Assembly (NCBI GenBank): GCA_036346395.1
Contig: CM070594.1
Location: 15,223,385-15,287,384, forward strand
Direction of reading: 5' to 3'
DNA from: Hsuehochloa calcarea
Taxonomy: Eukaryota; Streptophyta; Magnoliopsida; Poales; Poaceae
Length of the DNA stretch: 64,000 nt
In this document: positions 1 to 12,603 of the stretch, in pieces
How positions within the stretch are numbered: position 1 is the stretch's first letter
Layout: each line of letters begins with the position of its first letter
Notes under the pieces: generated by a model
What the model was told of the DNA's origin: nothing
The model's database searches: none
What the model saw: the letters and a program-made list of their open reading frames with translations, nothing else
Made by a program: the position numbers and the translations under genes

Positions 1-2155
1 TCTAACACCCAAAAAAACTATTTTACGCTACTTTCACTCATCGAACATGCCTATCGACAACTGTCGAGTGCAATAATACTATCTAGCTTACATGCAGCCC
101 ATAGATAAGCAAAGGAAAAACAAAACCAAAACTGCATACATACTATCACTCATATGTACAATTGTTCTACGTTCACTAACATTAAAGACTCTTTGCTATT
201 TGCTCAACACTACGTTACCATTCCATTTTCAGCTTTTTTTATAATATCTATTATATCACTCATGTTTACATTTGCAACGCCGCAGAACACAAGCTGGGAA
301 ATGTATATCACCACTGGATAGGCTTTCACCTTCTTTTCCAACTAAAAGGTATGCTACCGTCATCATCTCAGTCACATGCTGACAGAGATTTCATACAACA
401 TCTTAATTTATACATAGAGTTTCAGATATTAAACTCTTGCTTTCCTACAAAATAATACTCAGACATATTCACTTACACAGATTTGTATCACCCACTACTC
501 ACACTGCGACCGACCCACCGACAAAGAAAACCCGATCTACTACCCATGCTTTGAAACAGTCATTTCCCTCTATGTGAAATGCTACACATTACTGCTTGAT
601 TGTATATTCCCAACTGTTCCGTTCGTTTATATAAATGCGTTCAGATTTTTATAGTATTCTATATTAAATATCACCGCTTACGATCACATTATTTGTTATC
701 ACAGCTCCTAATATTGGTAGATTAAAATGCACTTTGCTAAACTAAAATCAAATGGACTCCCTGACCATTCACATCCGCGCTGTACGGCGCGGGTTATCTT
801 CTAGTTGTTATTAATCTGGAAATGTTTAGCACGCATGGGGAAATGGATATGGAAATCTTTAGCACGCATGGGGAAATGGATGGGAAGCTTTTCAAGTCCT
901 TTCGTGCACAACAAAAGGAACACCATTCGGAGGCCTAAGTCAAAAGTTATGCAAGCTTCCTACAAGCTCGCCAGACAGTTAACTGTTGCGCAATAACCCA
1001 CGAGTTTGTCCCTAGAGCCTTGCGTCCACGACCTTTTCAAGTTATGTACAATAGATTTATATCAGCTGATGTGAATGAAAGAGAATAAAGAGTAAGAAAT
1101 ATGATATCTACAGTCTTGCAGCCGACTATATCACTAGAATCAAAGAAAATTATTAAAAGATTGTGTGTTATCTATAATCTTGTAGTCGACTGTATCATCA
1201 CAACTCATTGTATGAGCTGTCTTTAGTGCTGTCCACAAGTGGTATGAAGAGTTACTATAGACAACAGCTATTTGTACCATTGTACATGTCCTAAGTGACA
1301 CTAGCCTAACCAGGGCCGAAACTAGAATAAAATGATCGGGTTCACCACTTCAAGATGCATATAGCAACATATATAATTTTAAGCAACAATGTACTAAATA
1401 GTAGTGTATCCAACAATGTTTAGCATCAATATCTTGACATAACCGACGACAATGTACAATGATAAAGAAGTAGTGATCAAAATGCTTATAGAAACGAAGA
1501 AACTTATTAATAATATTGGTTAATTTTGCCTTCGATTTGCAATGAACTAGACCGGTATTCCAAAAAACCATATTAACCCCTAAGTCTTAACCCTACAATT
1601 CGACAAAAATAAACCAACAATCATCACATTGACACCATAACTCACAAATTTAGTCCCTATGCTTGAAACTTATCGAAATAATTGAGAGAAATTTAGAGCA
1701 AAGCAAATACCACGTAACGATTCACGACTCAGGTGATCGCCACATCGGGTGGGTCTAAGCCTCCTTCGATGACTTGGTTAAGCGTCGGCGAGGCAATGGG
1801 GACTAGGCGGCACCGCGGTGAGATAGCAAGCTAGGGCGGCAACCGATTTCGATTGGGTGTGGCGTGGCGTGTGTCTCCTATGACCGCGTGAGATGAATAG
1901 GAGGCATCGTGTCGATGCGAGGGGTGCAAGGCGACACTAGCTTCGATTGGGTTTGGGATTGATCGAATAGATCAGACTCAGTGGCAAACGATGCCTCAGC
2001 CCTCATGCAGCTCATGGGCTGACTCAGTGTTCTACTGCTGGCTTCGTTAGCCCTCATGCGCCTCGTAGGTTGCTGCTGTCTGGTGGTTTCGTTGGGCTGG
2101 AGGGAAGGGTCCGAGTGTACATACTTTCGGCTGGGGTGCACACATGGGCAGAGGG
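1..2155. other. Intergenic, no gene seen
   Basis: AT-rich intergenic DNA with stops in all frames and only short ORFs lacking family resemblance. The one clear structure is a two-copy tandem repeat of 33 bp at 818-883, built around the core AGCACGCATGGGGAAATGGA. The short ORF at 805-996 owes its repeated WKCLARMGKW / WKSLARMGKW peptide to that repeat and is not a gene. Confidence 0.6.
818..883. repeat. 33-bp tandem repeat, 2 copies
   Basis: Positions 818-850 and 851-883 are near-identical 33-bp units differing at a few bases. No function is implied. Confidence 0.8.
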
Positions 2156-2530
2156 TGTTAAATCCTACTAAAAATACACAGGTAGGCTAACTTGGCTCCA
2201 CCCCTAGGCCTAACTAGGAGGTTGTTCCTTGTATAAATACCCCAATAATCACTCTCTTGGCTAATTTTATTCAGATCAAGTTCGGCCAAGTTTATACCAC
2301 GAGAGTTCTCTACCCTTTTGCTCTTGTGATTTGCTCCAATTTGTGCTTCTAACTTCGTACGTAGTTATTTGAATTGAAAACTTAAGAGGATGGTTAGACA
2401 AATACTTTTCAGGTCCGTGCATCGGCTTTGTGGTCGGCCTCAAGATTCGCAGGATTGCACTGTTATTCAGGCTATCCTTCATGTGGCACTAGTTACCCTT
2501 GCTTTAGAGATCCTACGTCTTAGATCCAAC
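2156..2530 (+). repeat. Possible degraded LTR remnant
   Basis: The stretch begins TGTTAAATCC, has a TATA-like TGTATAAATACCCC near 2230, and continues into a pyrimidine-rich leader-like region. This layout resembles the U3-R-U5 of a plant LTR. I could not find a second copy, a target duplication or coding sequence, so this is only a suggestion. Confidence 0.25.
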
Positions 2531-2979
2531 AGCGGATGTATCCCTTCCGCTTTCTTCCTTTCCATCTAGGAAGCTATTGCTCACCGTATAAACGCCGCAT
2601 GCACGTCTTCGCAGCGAGAAAGAAGACAAAATCAATGGCAAATCAAGTGGCTTGCCCAAAAAAAAAGAAAAGACATGATGTAGCTCGCATCCTAAACAAC
2701 CAAAGACGACAGCACCATGTCTTTAAAGGCTAAACTCCAGGCTCTATAATTCGTCCATTTAATAAAAGTAATAATTATATCCTTATGTACAAATCCCACA
2801 CTAGTGCCAGGAAGATAATAAAGGGCAAAAGAGGAAAATTTCCTGGACAGCTACAAGTATCGGCAGGGGAGAGCAAAATCTGCACAAAGGTGTCTACTCA
2901 AATCCTTAGTTTTTACCAAACAAAAAACGTTGCTACTTCCTCTGTGGGATATGACCACCAAAATTTCATGCAGAGCTAC

Positions 2980-5900
2980 CTACTTGGCCTCAGCAGCATT
3001 ATGGCTTCCCGCCGCCGCAGTGTTACTGCTACTGCTGCCAGCTTCTTTCTCTGCCGCCTTCCGTGCTTTCTCCTTCGCCTTGAAGTCCTCGATGGTTCGG
3101 AACTCCTCCCTTAGGAGCATCTCCAACTCTGGATGCTTGTTTATGGGACTGCTATCTCGATTTCGGTAATGATGAAATGCCCTGGTTCAATAACAAAAAA
3201 AGAATCTGTCAGCGACGAAATATCAATCTTATAACTGCCAAGTTCGGCAATTCAGCCAGCCAAGTTTGTCCGAAGTTAAATTTATAATTTCCTTTTTCAG
3301 GCTTCCTTACAAAACCCCATAAAATAAAGTTTAAAAAAAAAAGGAACCTAGGCTATACCAGGTTTGAATTTTAAAGTTTACACCCGCTTTCATGTAGCAA
3401 ATGCAAGTATTATCATCTATAGTAATTTGCGGCAACTTTAGCAAACGGGCCTCTACCCATCGCCCATGGGATGATCCAACAATAATAAGGTCACAAGTAT
3501 TAGATATTGCGAACAATTTCACCAACGAGTATGGCATTGCAATTAAATTACTAGATGGCAGTAGGTCAGTAACAGCGGAATGCAAGCAAATAATAAAGCC
3601 ACCAATTACCAGTATTTTTCAAGTCCATAAAGATCACCCTTACGGTAGAATTCGAGTGTCAGCTGCTCGAAATCTTCATATACATTTCGTTGGAAGTTTT
3701 TCTCTAAACCATAACTGCAAAAAAAAGGCAGTGACCGATGCTGCTCTATATAAAATGTAATTAAAAGATAATGGGTAGCTTATTTTTGAAATTTCCATGT
3801 TCTGTACCTATAAAATCTGAAGAGACACTCGAGTCCATATCTGTAGTTTGCTGCTGCATCATCTAGTGCGAAGTTCTTAAAGTGCTTGTACATATCTTCG
3901 TTAAAATTATCTCTCAAATAGTATGACCAAAAACGATAGAGCGAATTCATTTCCTACACACCATTGGATGCATACAATATGTAAAAAATATTGTAACATA
4001 GCTTCTGAGAATAGAACAAGGGCATACTACAATTTATCAAATCTAACGGTAAGTGTTTGACGCGAAATATAATCAGCAATGACCAAAACATCAGTGAGAC
4101 GAGAAATTCCCACCCCAAGACAATGCATTTAGTGAAGACAAAAGGTAAACTTGATCAACTTTATACATTTGTCTACTTATAAAGTTGCCATTGCAAGAAT
4201 AACATATGAGAGGAAGCTGCACTCGCTGCACCCGATCCCTAACTTCTTGCGCTCAGTGAGGCATCGATTTTGAACTTATTGTACCTTCAGGAAGAAAAAT
4301 AAAACATCAACATATCAATTTAGGATGAAACAAAGGAATGGAGGGCATTGATAAATAAAATTTTAAAGGCATTGGAACTTAAAAGCACACTGCAACTCAT
4401 TTAGCCACTTACCTTTGTTGCTGGAATTTATTTTCTCTAAAAGTTGATGACTTGGATGCTGAAATGGTGGGAAAGATTTGGGCACAGATCCAACAGGCGA
4501 ACTCCCAGTAGGAATTCCGTGAGGAGATGAGCTCAGCTTTGAACTTCTATAGCTAAGCAACAACAAATAGTCAATTAAAATAACATCAATATGAGATAAA
4601 AACAGAAGGATAGATTTTACTGAAAGAAATTAATCTAACCTGTGGTTTTCTGGAGTAGACCCATAGAAATATCCTATTGAATTGCTTGGGGGGCTTTCTG
4701 ATACACCACCATAGTGAGATCGGCTATTGGGATTATTCGTAAAATTACCAGCAAAGAACCTCTGCTTACGTGAGGTTTGTGCTTTTCTATTGCCTCTATT
4801 TTGCCGCCTACGAGGGATAGGTTGTCCAGCTTCTTCAGTACAATTTATTCCGATGCTAATGTGGTTCCCTTTTGAACCACCAGATGGTTTAGAATCGACA
4901 GCTGCAGTATCAGCCTGGGAACTTCTTTCACTATTTGTGCGCCGACCGTGCACACTCTGAAATCAGAAGTAACATTATAGTATTAGCATGAGAAAAACCA
5001 ACATAGTATAATTTGGTAGGTATATAGAAAGACCATCATATGTATCATCTCAGAATGGGCTTTGAGACCAACCAAAAGAAAGAAAGAAACAAGCATAGCT
5101 CAGCTCAAGTCTGAGCTCAGGCCAGCTTGATTCAACTAGATGTAGCTCCACAACAAGGCTTGTCTTCGGACCTTTATTCCAACACTCAGTTCAGTTTCAA
5201 ATGATTCCCAAATTTGCATAATCAAACATGTGAACTAATGCTACAACTGATCAGCCACTCCAAATTTTGAAACACAATTCAAAACTCAAAATTGAAACAT
5301 CACAAACCCTTACAAATAGCTATACTATGTATACCATTGCCTTAATAAGTTTAGCTGGGGTAGTTCTCACATTAGAACTCAAAAGTTAAAAATGTATTAA
5401 CTTTTCAAGAATAAATAGGTGGGAAAATGAATTCTTAAAAGGTTTATACTATCCCAAAAAAGAATTGGCTTTGTTTCCACAATAATATTATTTAAAATGA
5501 ATCTGGTGATTTTTCAGGAAGTAGCAATAATTAAGGGAGTGAATCCAAAATTTGTGGCTGTTAGATACTTAGATTTCTTATATTAAGGAATGCTAATTGC
5601 CACATTTATCACAAAACATGGTAAGAAAGTGAATCTGACCATTGAGATGGGCTGCTTAATGACAGACACCCAATGGACAAAAGTCATCCAGAGTAAAAGG
5701 TGCAGGATAGGTGATTGACTTTCAGACTTTCACAATTGAAAGCTCCTATTTTATATATCAGTATAGATAAATCATGAGAAAACAGGATGATAACCTAAAA
5801 CAGCATGCCTAAGATAGAGCTTATATACTTGTATAAAATTGAGCAGGAATTTTACAAAAGGTGTGTTGGAGTGGATGGCAGTTCTCAAGTTAAAACAACA

Positions 5901-8900
5901 TTTGCGCTAAAACCTTTTATTGAGTTGACAAAATTTTAATGTTCTACACGTAAAACGTCACCTCATAATAATATAAGGCATCACTGATTCTTGATGCTTC
6001 CTCTGTTGAAAATGCTTGAGGTATACTTGAGCAACTTTTTTCGTCCTTTTCTAATGTAATATCCTGTGAGGCAGATAAATGAAACCAAATGTCAGTGCAG
6101 TATTACTAAATAAATAAAAAATACTTGCTTAATATGCTAGAACAATTGGTTACTCATTAACAGATGTTATTTAGAATTTTAAAAACAGATCATTGCAGAA
6201 CAAGTAAACAAGAGTTCAAATAAGATATATACCACAAGGCATTGAAATGCAACTAGATCAAGTCACAAGCTTCTAAGAAAGCACATCAAATTAAAGAGGA
6301 CATGTTTCTAGAAAGCATAAAATTCTCTTAGCAATTATAAATTTATAACTATCAGTATGTCTTCTACAGCTAATTCTCACCCCCAACAAACATCAGAAAT
6401 CAACAAGACCACAGCACTTTCAAACATAACTGAATCAGCTGAACCATCAAGTATCATCATTCTTTAAAGAACGCTTTCTGATGTATCACCACAACACTAC
6501 CGAATATGTAAACATAAGCTCATGTCAACAGTCAAAGAAAAAATATTGTAAATGTACACAAAATCAAGAGCATTAGCATCGACAGCTTCAACAAGCAGTA
6601 GAGTAGCTTTTGCTAGAAGAAATGAAGGATATCATCCGAGCAGTAACATTAGTGTATTATGCAGTAGCAATTCAATAAGTAATTTACACTCTTTGGTCCT
6701 GCACCAGCGTTTCTTCAAGAACTACTTTCTACTCTAGAATTAACTATGAATGTGCTCTCCGCTCCTCGAAGGGCACTCAATACTCAATAACAATGCAAAT
6801 GGCAAGGATGGTATAAATATAACAAAAAAAAAATGAAAACACACAGCACATATATCACTTATTAATTGAAATATGCCAAAAGTCTGAATTATACTGTTCT
6901 CTGAAAAACAACTCCAATTTGTAATACTAAGTATATCAAGATATGCTATCGTGCATCAAATAAAAGACATTCTAGTGAACTTTTAATCAAAATTAAGAAA
7001 TGCCATTCAACTTTTGTCCAAAACTTACTGTTGTATGGTTCATATTAAAGCACCAACAGACACTAAGTCATAATGCATTATGAATTATGATGCATTATGA
7101 ATTATGATGGAAAGCAGCTGGGAAACCAAAGGCGACATATCACCAAACAAAGCCAGGAACACAAAATATCTTCAAAACCAACCTGTGTAACGATTATTAG
7201 CCTATTCACATCTTGATCATCGACAAAAAAATCATCATCTTCATCATCAACCCTGCTTGAACAAACATATTGCAAAAGAAACCAATTTTGCATACACAAT
7301 TTCTGGTCACTGTAGCATACTAGATAAGAGATGAGACATTGCTATGAGCGATACGTGACAATTATCAAAATGACCTTTGATCTTCTGAAAATACACGACT
7401 CCTAGTACTCAAAAATTCAAATAAGCATAGAACATGCAATTCTACGATGGAAACAGAACATTAACTGCTAAAAAAACTATAAATGCAACTAAATTACACG
7501 ATTTTTGTGTAATAATGACATTAAAATACATCTTCCGACATTTACTTAGTTCAACCTACAATTGCTTGTAGCTTGATGAAGTTTCGATGTTAGCGGCTTT
7601 ACCATCTAATTCACAGATCAGAGCATATATTTTGCTATGATAGATCAACTACAAACAAGAAGAATAACCGTACCAAATCATCTACTATCACAAAGGCACA
7701 ATATATACTACTGTTATCATAAATATTCTGGTCACTTGCATAAATAGGCCTGATACATCTCTCATATCATAAATATGATAAATAGAAAAGGCAGCATGCA
7801 TTAATAGTCCACCACCAGCAACAAGCCCAAAGTACAATCAGCCATGTTGAGAACATAACATCACTACAAATCTCTTATAGACAATTTGAATCTCCTAGAA
7901 AGCTGTTAGCTATAACCTACCACATGCATAGTTGCATGCCAAACCAAGAAAAGGAACCATAACGCATGAAATGAATCACAGATCGTATACCAGTTAAAAT
8001 TTACCTTTTGTGTGAATAAAGATCATGACGTGCAAGTTCCACATGTTCCAATTCCAATTCCTCATCAAGCAAGAATGTGCTTTGATCACCACTGAAGCTA
8101 GGGGAGTCACTTGGCAAATCATTACAGAAACCTCTTTCACTTTGAAAAGGTACTTTTATCTTTGTGTTTACTTTCTGAACTTTAACATCACCAGTTCTAA
8201 AAGCAACTTCATGTTTGCGTGAATTCACAGAGCATGTGGAAATGCTCTTAGGCTTTTCATCAATACTAATGGCAGATAAGTCCTTATGCAATGAACAGCT
8301 ATCTGCATCGTGGGCTAGCTGTTCATCAGCAACTTTTGCCTCCGTACCAATGCAATTTATGTTACCTCTAATATCTTCAGAATGAGGACGCTTCGTTTGA
8401 TCTTCAGAACAAGCATCCTTATTTGAGAAGCAACTAGTATTGCTCTCACCCATACTGTTGTCCATACTGGTAGATGATGGACTTGGAACAGATGTTGTCC
8501 CAGAAAAAGAAACCCACTTTGACCAGTCAGAACACCTTCTTATCTTGTCATCCTGGTAGTACACAAGGAGAGGCATCAGATAAACCAAATATCAAACTTA
8601 AATGAGGGATTCAAACAATAACAGTTGTTACAGTTGAAATAAAAATAACTACCTGGACTTCTAGAAGGCTTGAGCTTGCCAATGCATCAACAATCAGATG
8701 TATATCCTTGGTCATTTTCTTAAGCTGCAAATGAGCCAAGTAATAGCACAGTTGTTTTCTAGCACAAGGGCAAAACAATAAAAATATAAATTCTGGCAAA
8801 TTAAAATCTGCATAGAAGGCATACTCTATTGAAGTCTGCGACTTTTGAAATCGGAACCCAGCCATGCTCATCCATTAAAGATTTCAAGAAACCATCACGC

Positions 8901-11900
8901 TCCAGATTAGTATCACTGAAAAAAAAATGATTAAACAAAAGACTATATGTTACAAGCATATTCAGTTACCCATGATGTACCACAAGTACAAGATTGTTTT
9001 AAACAGTGTGCTATAGCAGTGTTTGCATGTATATTGTATAATGACAATGCTACTGTCAAATACAACTGGACTTTCTGTAGATCATATATTCTGAAGGCCA
9101 ACGGACATACAATGAAAATAAATTAGTTCGCACAACTACCCACTGAAATTACATGAAAAACTTTATCAGCACATGGACGTGTTAAAAACTCAGATAATAG
9201 AATTCAATAGAAGAAAATAATAATTTACCTAAAATAGTACTCCACTTGAGTTACTATATTAGCTTTTAACTCCGCAGCTTCAGGAGATAAGACAGGATAA
9301 GGAGCAGGTTCATTTCGGACAAAACGTGGTGGACCTCTCATTGGCTCCATGGGTACAGCAGGCATGTAATAATACATGGGAGGCATAGGCCCTGGGTTCA
9401 AAGTATTCTTGAATATTAAAGCATAAAAATCTTCAACATGCCAAACATGAAAAGGGATGTCATTAAAGTGAGTACAGCATTACCAGGGTATGGTGGTCCA
9501 TTGATGTACCCAAGTGTAGGAGACAGATGCGCCATTGGTCTGATAAAAGTTCTTGGCCCAATACCTCGTGGTGCACTTGTGTTTTCCCTCATACCAAACA
9601 TCTGAGGATTTTGCCAAGTGTGGTTAAAATGGCCACGGCCTTCAAGACCAGAATGGGACCTAGCACCATGAGTACCAACAGGAGGCCGCCATGCATGAGG
9701 ATCTCCTCTCGATTGTGGAGGCATTGGCCTGTTACCTTCATTGCCACCAATTTGATCTACTGGAACAAAAGGAGGCACAGAGTTCTCATATCCAGATTTT
9801 CCAACATGAGGGTCATGAGTTGGGACTGGAACGGCAAAAGGCTGGTAAGGATATTCATGTAGTGTCATTGGACTGGGGAGAACAGGGTAGAAAATAGGTT
9901 GCCCTGGATGTTGGTGATACGTCATCATGGCAGGGTATGATGGTGCGCCATTTGCAGCAGGAGAACGTCGCTTGGGCCCATTTTTATGGTGTGCTTGATG
10001 ATTCTTGTTAGGATGTCCATGGCCGTCAAACTTGTGCGTACGATTAGACACCTAAAAAAAGTTTTAAAATCAGAATAAGAATATTATAGTTAGAATGCAT
10101 ATAGGATCTTCACAAGGAGAACTGACTGTGTAGAACAGTAATAGAAGTCCTATAAGTTCTGTACACAAAGGCATCAAAAGAAAATTATTATTTAATTAAA
10201 GCAATTTCTAAACCATTTGAGCAATTGTCCTTAACGTGTATGAGAACAATTTTACATTTTTTTAGAAAAAACTTACCATTTGAGAACCACAGAAACAGCA
10301 TGTTTTTTCTTTTAACTATTTGTTTCACAGGGAAGGCAACCAAAACAAATAAGATCGATATTTTCACTAGGAAAGGGAGGATAGAGTCACAGCGGGGTCA
10401 CAAGACCAACGTCAATACTCAATACGGCAATACCTACAATCCTAACAGAGTGGTCCTTCGGCCAAAGCAATTTGATAGGATCACACGCTCATTCAATCCA
10501 ACAATCAAGATCATGATCCTGGCAGCACTGCCACAAATGCAAAGATCTCCAATTTGACCATGAGATGATTCACAAAAGAGGCACATCATGCACAAGTGTA
10601 TTATCTAATTACTCTGCCATAAGAAGTTACTTCATTGGTTCAGCTAGGGAACCTTTCATACAGCACGCCTGTCAGTGTTCCCCTAGGCACTAGTGGGAAG
10701 GAAGGTGGAGGGTAGCCGCCTAGCGCCTAGCCCATCTAGGCGCCGCCTAGGTGGGCGAACCCAAAACAACTCAGCAGGCAGGCAGCAAGACAGAGCATAT
10801 ACCTCAAGAAGAAGAAAGGGAGAAGGGGAAGGAGAGGGGCCTGCTTGTCACCACCGCAACAGATCAGAAGAAGAACATGACAGAGAAGCGAATTTGCTTG
10901 GATCTAGAACCAGATGAAGAAAACGCCAGAGAAGGGAACTTGCTTGCCTAATCGCTGCTTCAACTTGGCAGCAGTTGCAGCACAACTCCTGGCCAAGCCT
11001 TGGTCAGCACCGCACCACCTCGGGCTCCCCGGCCGCAAAGACGCCCCGCTGCTTCGTGCTCCCTGGCCACACCGCCATCCTGTTGCCTCGCACACTCAGG
11101 TCCAAGCGAGGGGAGCTGTGGAGAGGTGACGGTGGGAGTGTGACCTGAAGGAGGCGGCGGTGGAGTTGTATTGAAATGCTGAGTTGTAGGAGACACAACA
11201 GAGGTAACCCTAGGTCTTCATGTGTGGGCCTCTGTTTCATTTTTATTATTTCCCTATCGTCTTCTACCAATTAGGGCTGGCCACCGCTATGAGCATCCCC
11301 GCCGCCGCCGTCTTGTGAGCATCATGAGTCGCGACAACCTCCTCCAGCGCCTCCTCCGCCTCCGGCAGCCCCCTTCTCCCTCTCCCTCTCCCTCTCCTCC
11401 TCCGCATCCGGCAGCCCACTCCCCACGCCCAGCGATGCCTCGACGCCACCTTTGACCGCCGAGCCTACTGAATCGGCCACCTGACCCGCCGAATCCAGCC
11501 CCACCCCACCGCCAAGGGCCGCCTAGGCAGGCAGCCCGCCTAGCTCGCCGATTTGGGCAAAAGCACGGCGGGAGGGCTCCGCCTAGCGCCTCCGCGCCGC
11601 CTAGGCGTCCTAGGCGGCTGCCTTGGCGAACACTGACGCCTGTGCGATTGCAGTCAAACAATGAAGCCTTACAAAAAAGATGGCTACATAAGCAAGAGGT
11701 TCAGCTAGGGAACTGTTCAGAAATCACATGTATGAATGATTGCAGTCGAACAAGAGTCATTACAATGATGGCTACATGAGCAGGAGCTCAAATCACACAA
11801 AATCCAATTGCAGCACAACTTAAGCAGAAATGTAACAAGAGGTTACAAAGAACAGGCATTAAATACTCACGTATATGGAATATATCATTCAACCCCTACA

Positions 11901-12579
11901 ATTCATCAATCACCTCACCATCAGAACTAGGTCAGAGAGTCCTACCTCAAGAAAAGCAACAAACTTGCTTTGTCATGAGAAGTGTAACCTACTTCCAACA
12001 TAAGTAAAGATGCAATCCGGTCAGCAAAAAACAAACCCTAACATGAACAGTTGAACACGATTCACAAAGTTGGAATCAATTTATCTGGGCACTAAAAACA
12101 GAAAAGCTTTACTACTCACCAGCAAACCAATGCATACCAGACCCGACCAATTAGCATCAAAAGGCAAAAGCGATGCATATCTACCTAAATAAACAACCTT
12201 TATGCTGATACTAAAATTGCCTAAACAAACTAATTATACCAAAATAGAAAGATAAAAGCAGAGCAAACATATCCCCACGAGCGCCAGATTATACCTGCGA
12301 TGGAGGCGTAGGAGGGGGCGCCTGCTGCGCCTGGGGCCCCTTCGCCGGGTCGCCTCCGCCAGCATTGCCCGCCCCGGGCTTTGCCGCGGCCTCCACCGCG
12401 ACCTTCTGCCTCGCCTCCTCCAGCGCGGGCCACGAATCGGCCCCCATGACCGCCGCCTCGCCTGCCGCGGGCGGCGGCGTGGTCTTCCTCCACGGCGACG
12501 CTCCGGGGCCGCCGCCAGCCGGATCCGCCACCACCTCCGCCATCGCCACGGCCCCTCCGCCCACATTCGGCTCCTCCAT
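2980..12579 (-). CDS. LARP1: La-related protein 1 (LARP1), RNA-binding, 14 exons; frame broken in exons 10-11
   Basis: LARP1 proteins bind mRNA (5'TOP/cap and poly(A)) and control translation and decay in the cytoplasm. Exons (minus strand): 12295-12579, 9484-10051, 9229-9391, 8825-8915, 8653-8724, 8005-8552, 7183-7252, 5962-6063, 4640-4956, 4413-4546, about 4222-4284, 3808-3953, 3610-3714, 2980-3181. The La motif spans exons 3-6 ([19 protein letters not shown], then [18 protein letters not shown], ending DWSKWV). The C-terminal DM15 repeats are in exons 10-14 ([31 protein letters not shown]). The start at 12579 gives MEEPNVGGG; an in-frame ATG at 12603 is an alternative. All GT..AG junctions keep phase except around exons 10-11, where single bases are missing at about 4435 and 4270 and the exon-11 donor reads GAGTGC instead of GAGGTGC. 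With those restored the protein would be about 955 residues. Intron 1 holds a 963-bp hAT element. Confidence 0.9.
10673..11635. mobile_element. Non-autonomous hAT-type element with GC-rich cargo (LARP1 intron 1)
   Basis: The element starts CAGTGTTCCCC and ends GGCGAACACTG, a clear terminal inverted repeat. It is flanked by a perfect 8-bp target duplication, ACGCCTGT, at 10665-10672 and 11636-11643, the size made by hAT transposases. The ends carry repeated CCTAGGCG motifs. The interior is GC-rich with a CTCCCTCTCC-type pyrimidine tract near 11380-11400, and no transposase is visible. A relative sits at 41408-42510. Confidence 0.85.
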
Positions 12580-12603
12580 CGCCGACGCCCACACGCCCAC
12601 CAC

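Noticed and set aside
3401..3760. 119-codon plus-strand ORF
   Set aside because: Overlaps LARP1 exon 13 and its introns on the other strand; no recognisable domain.
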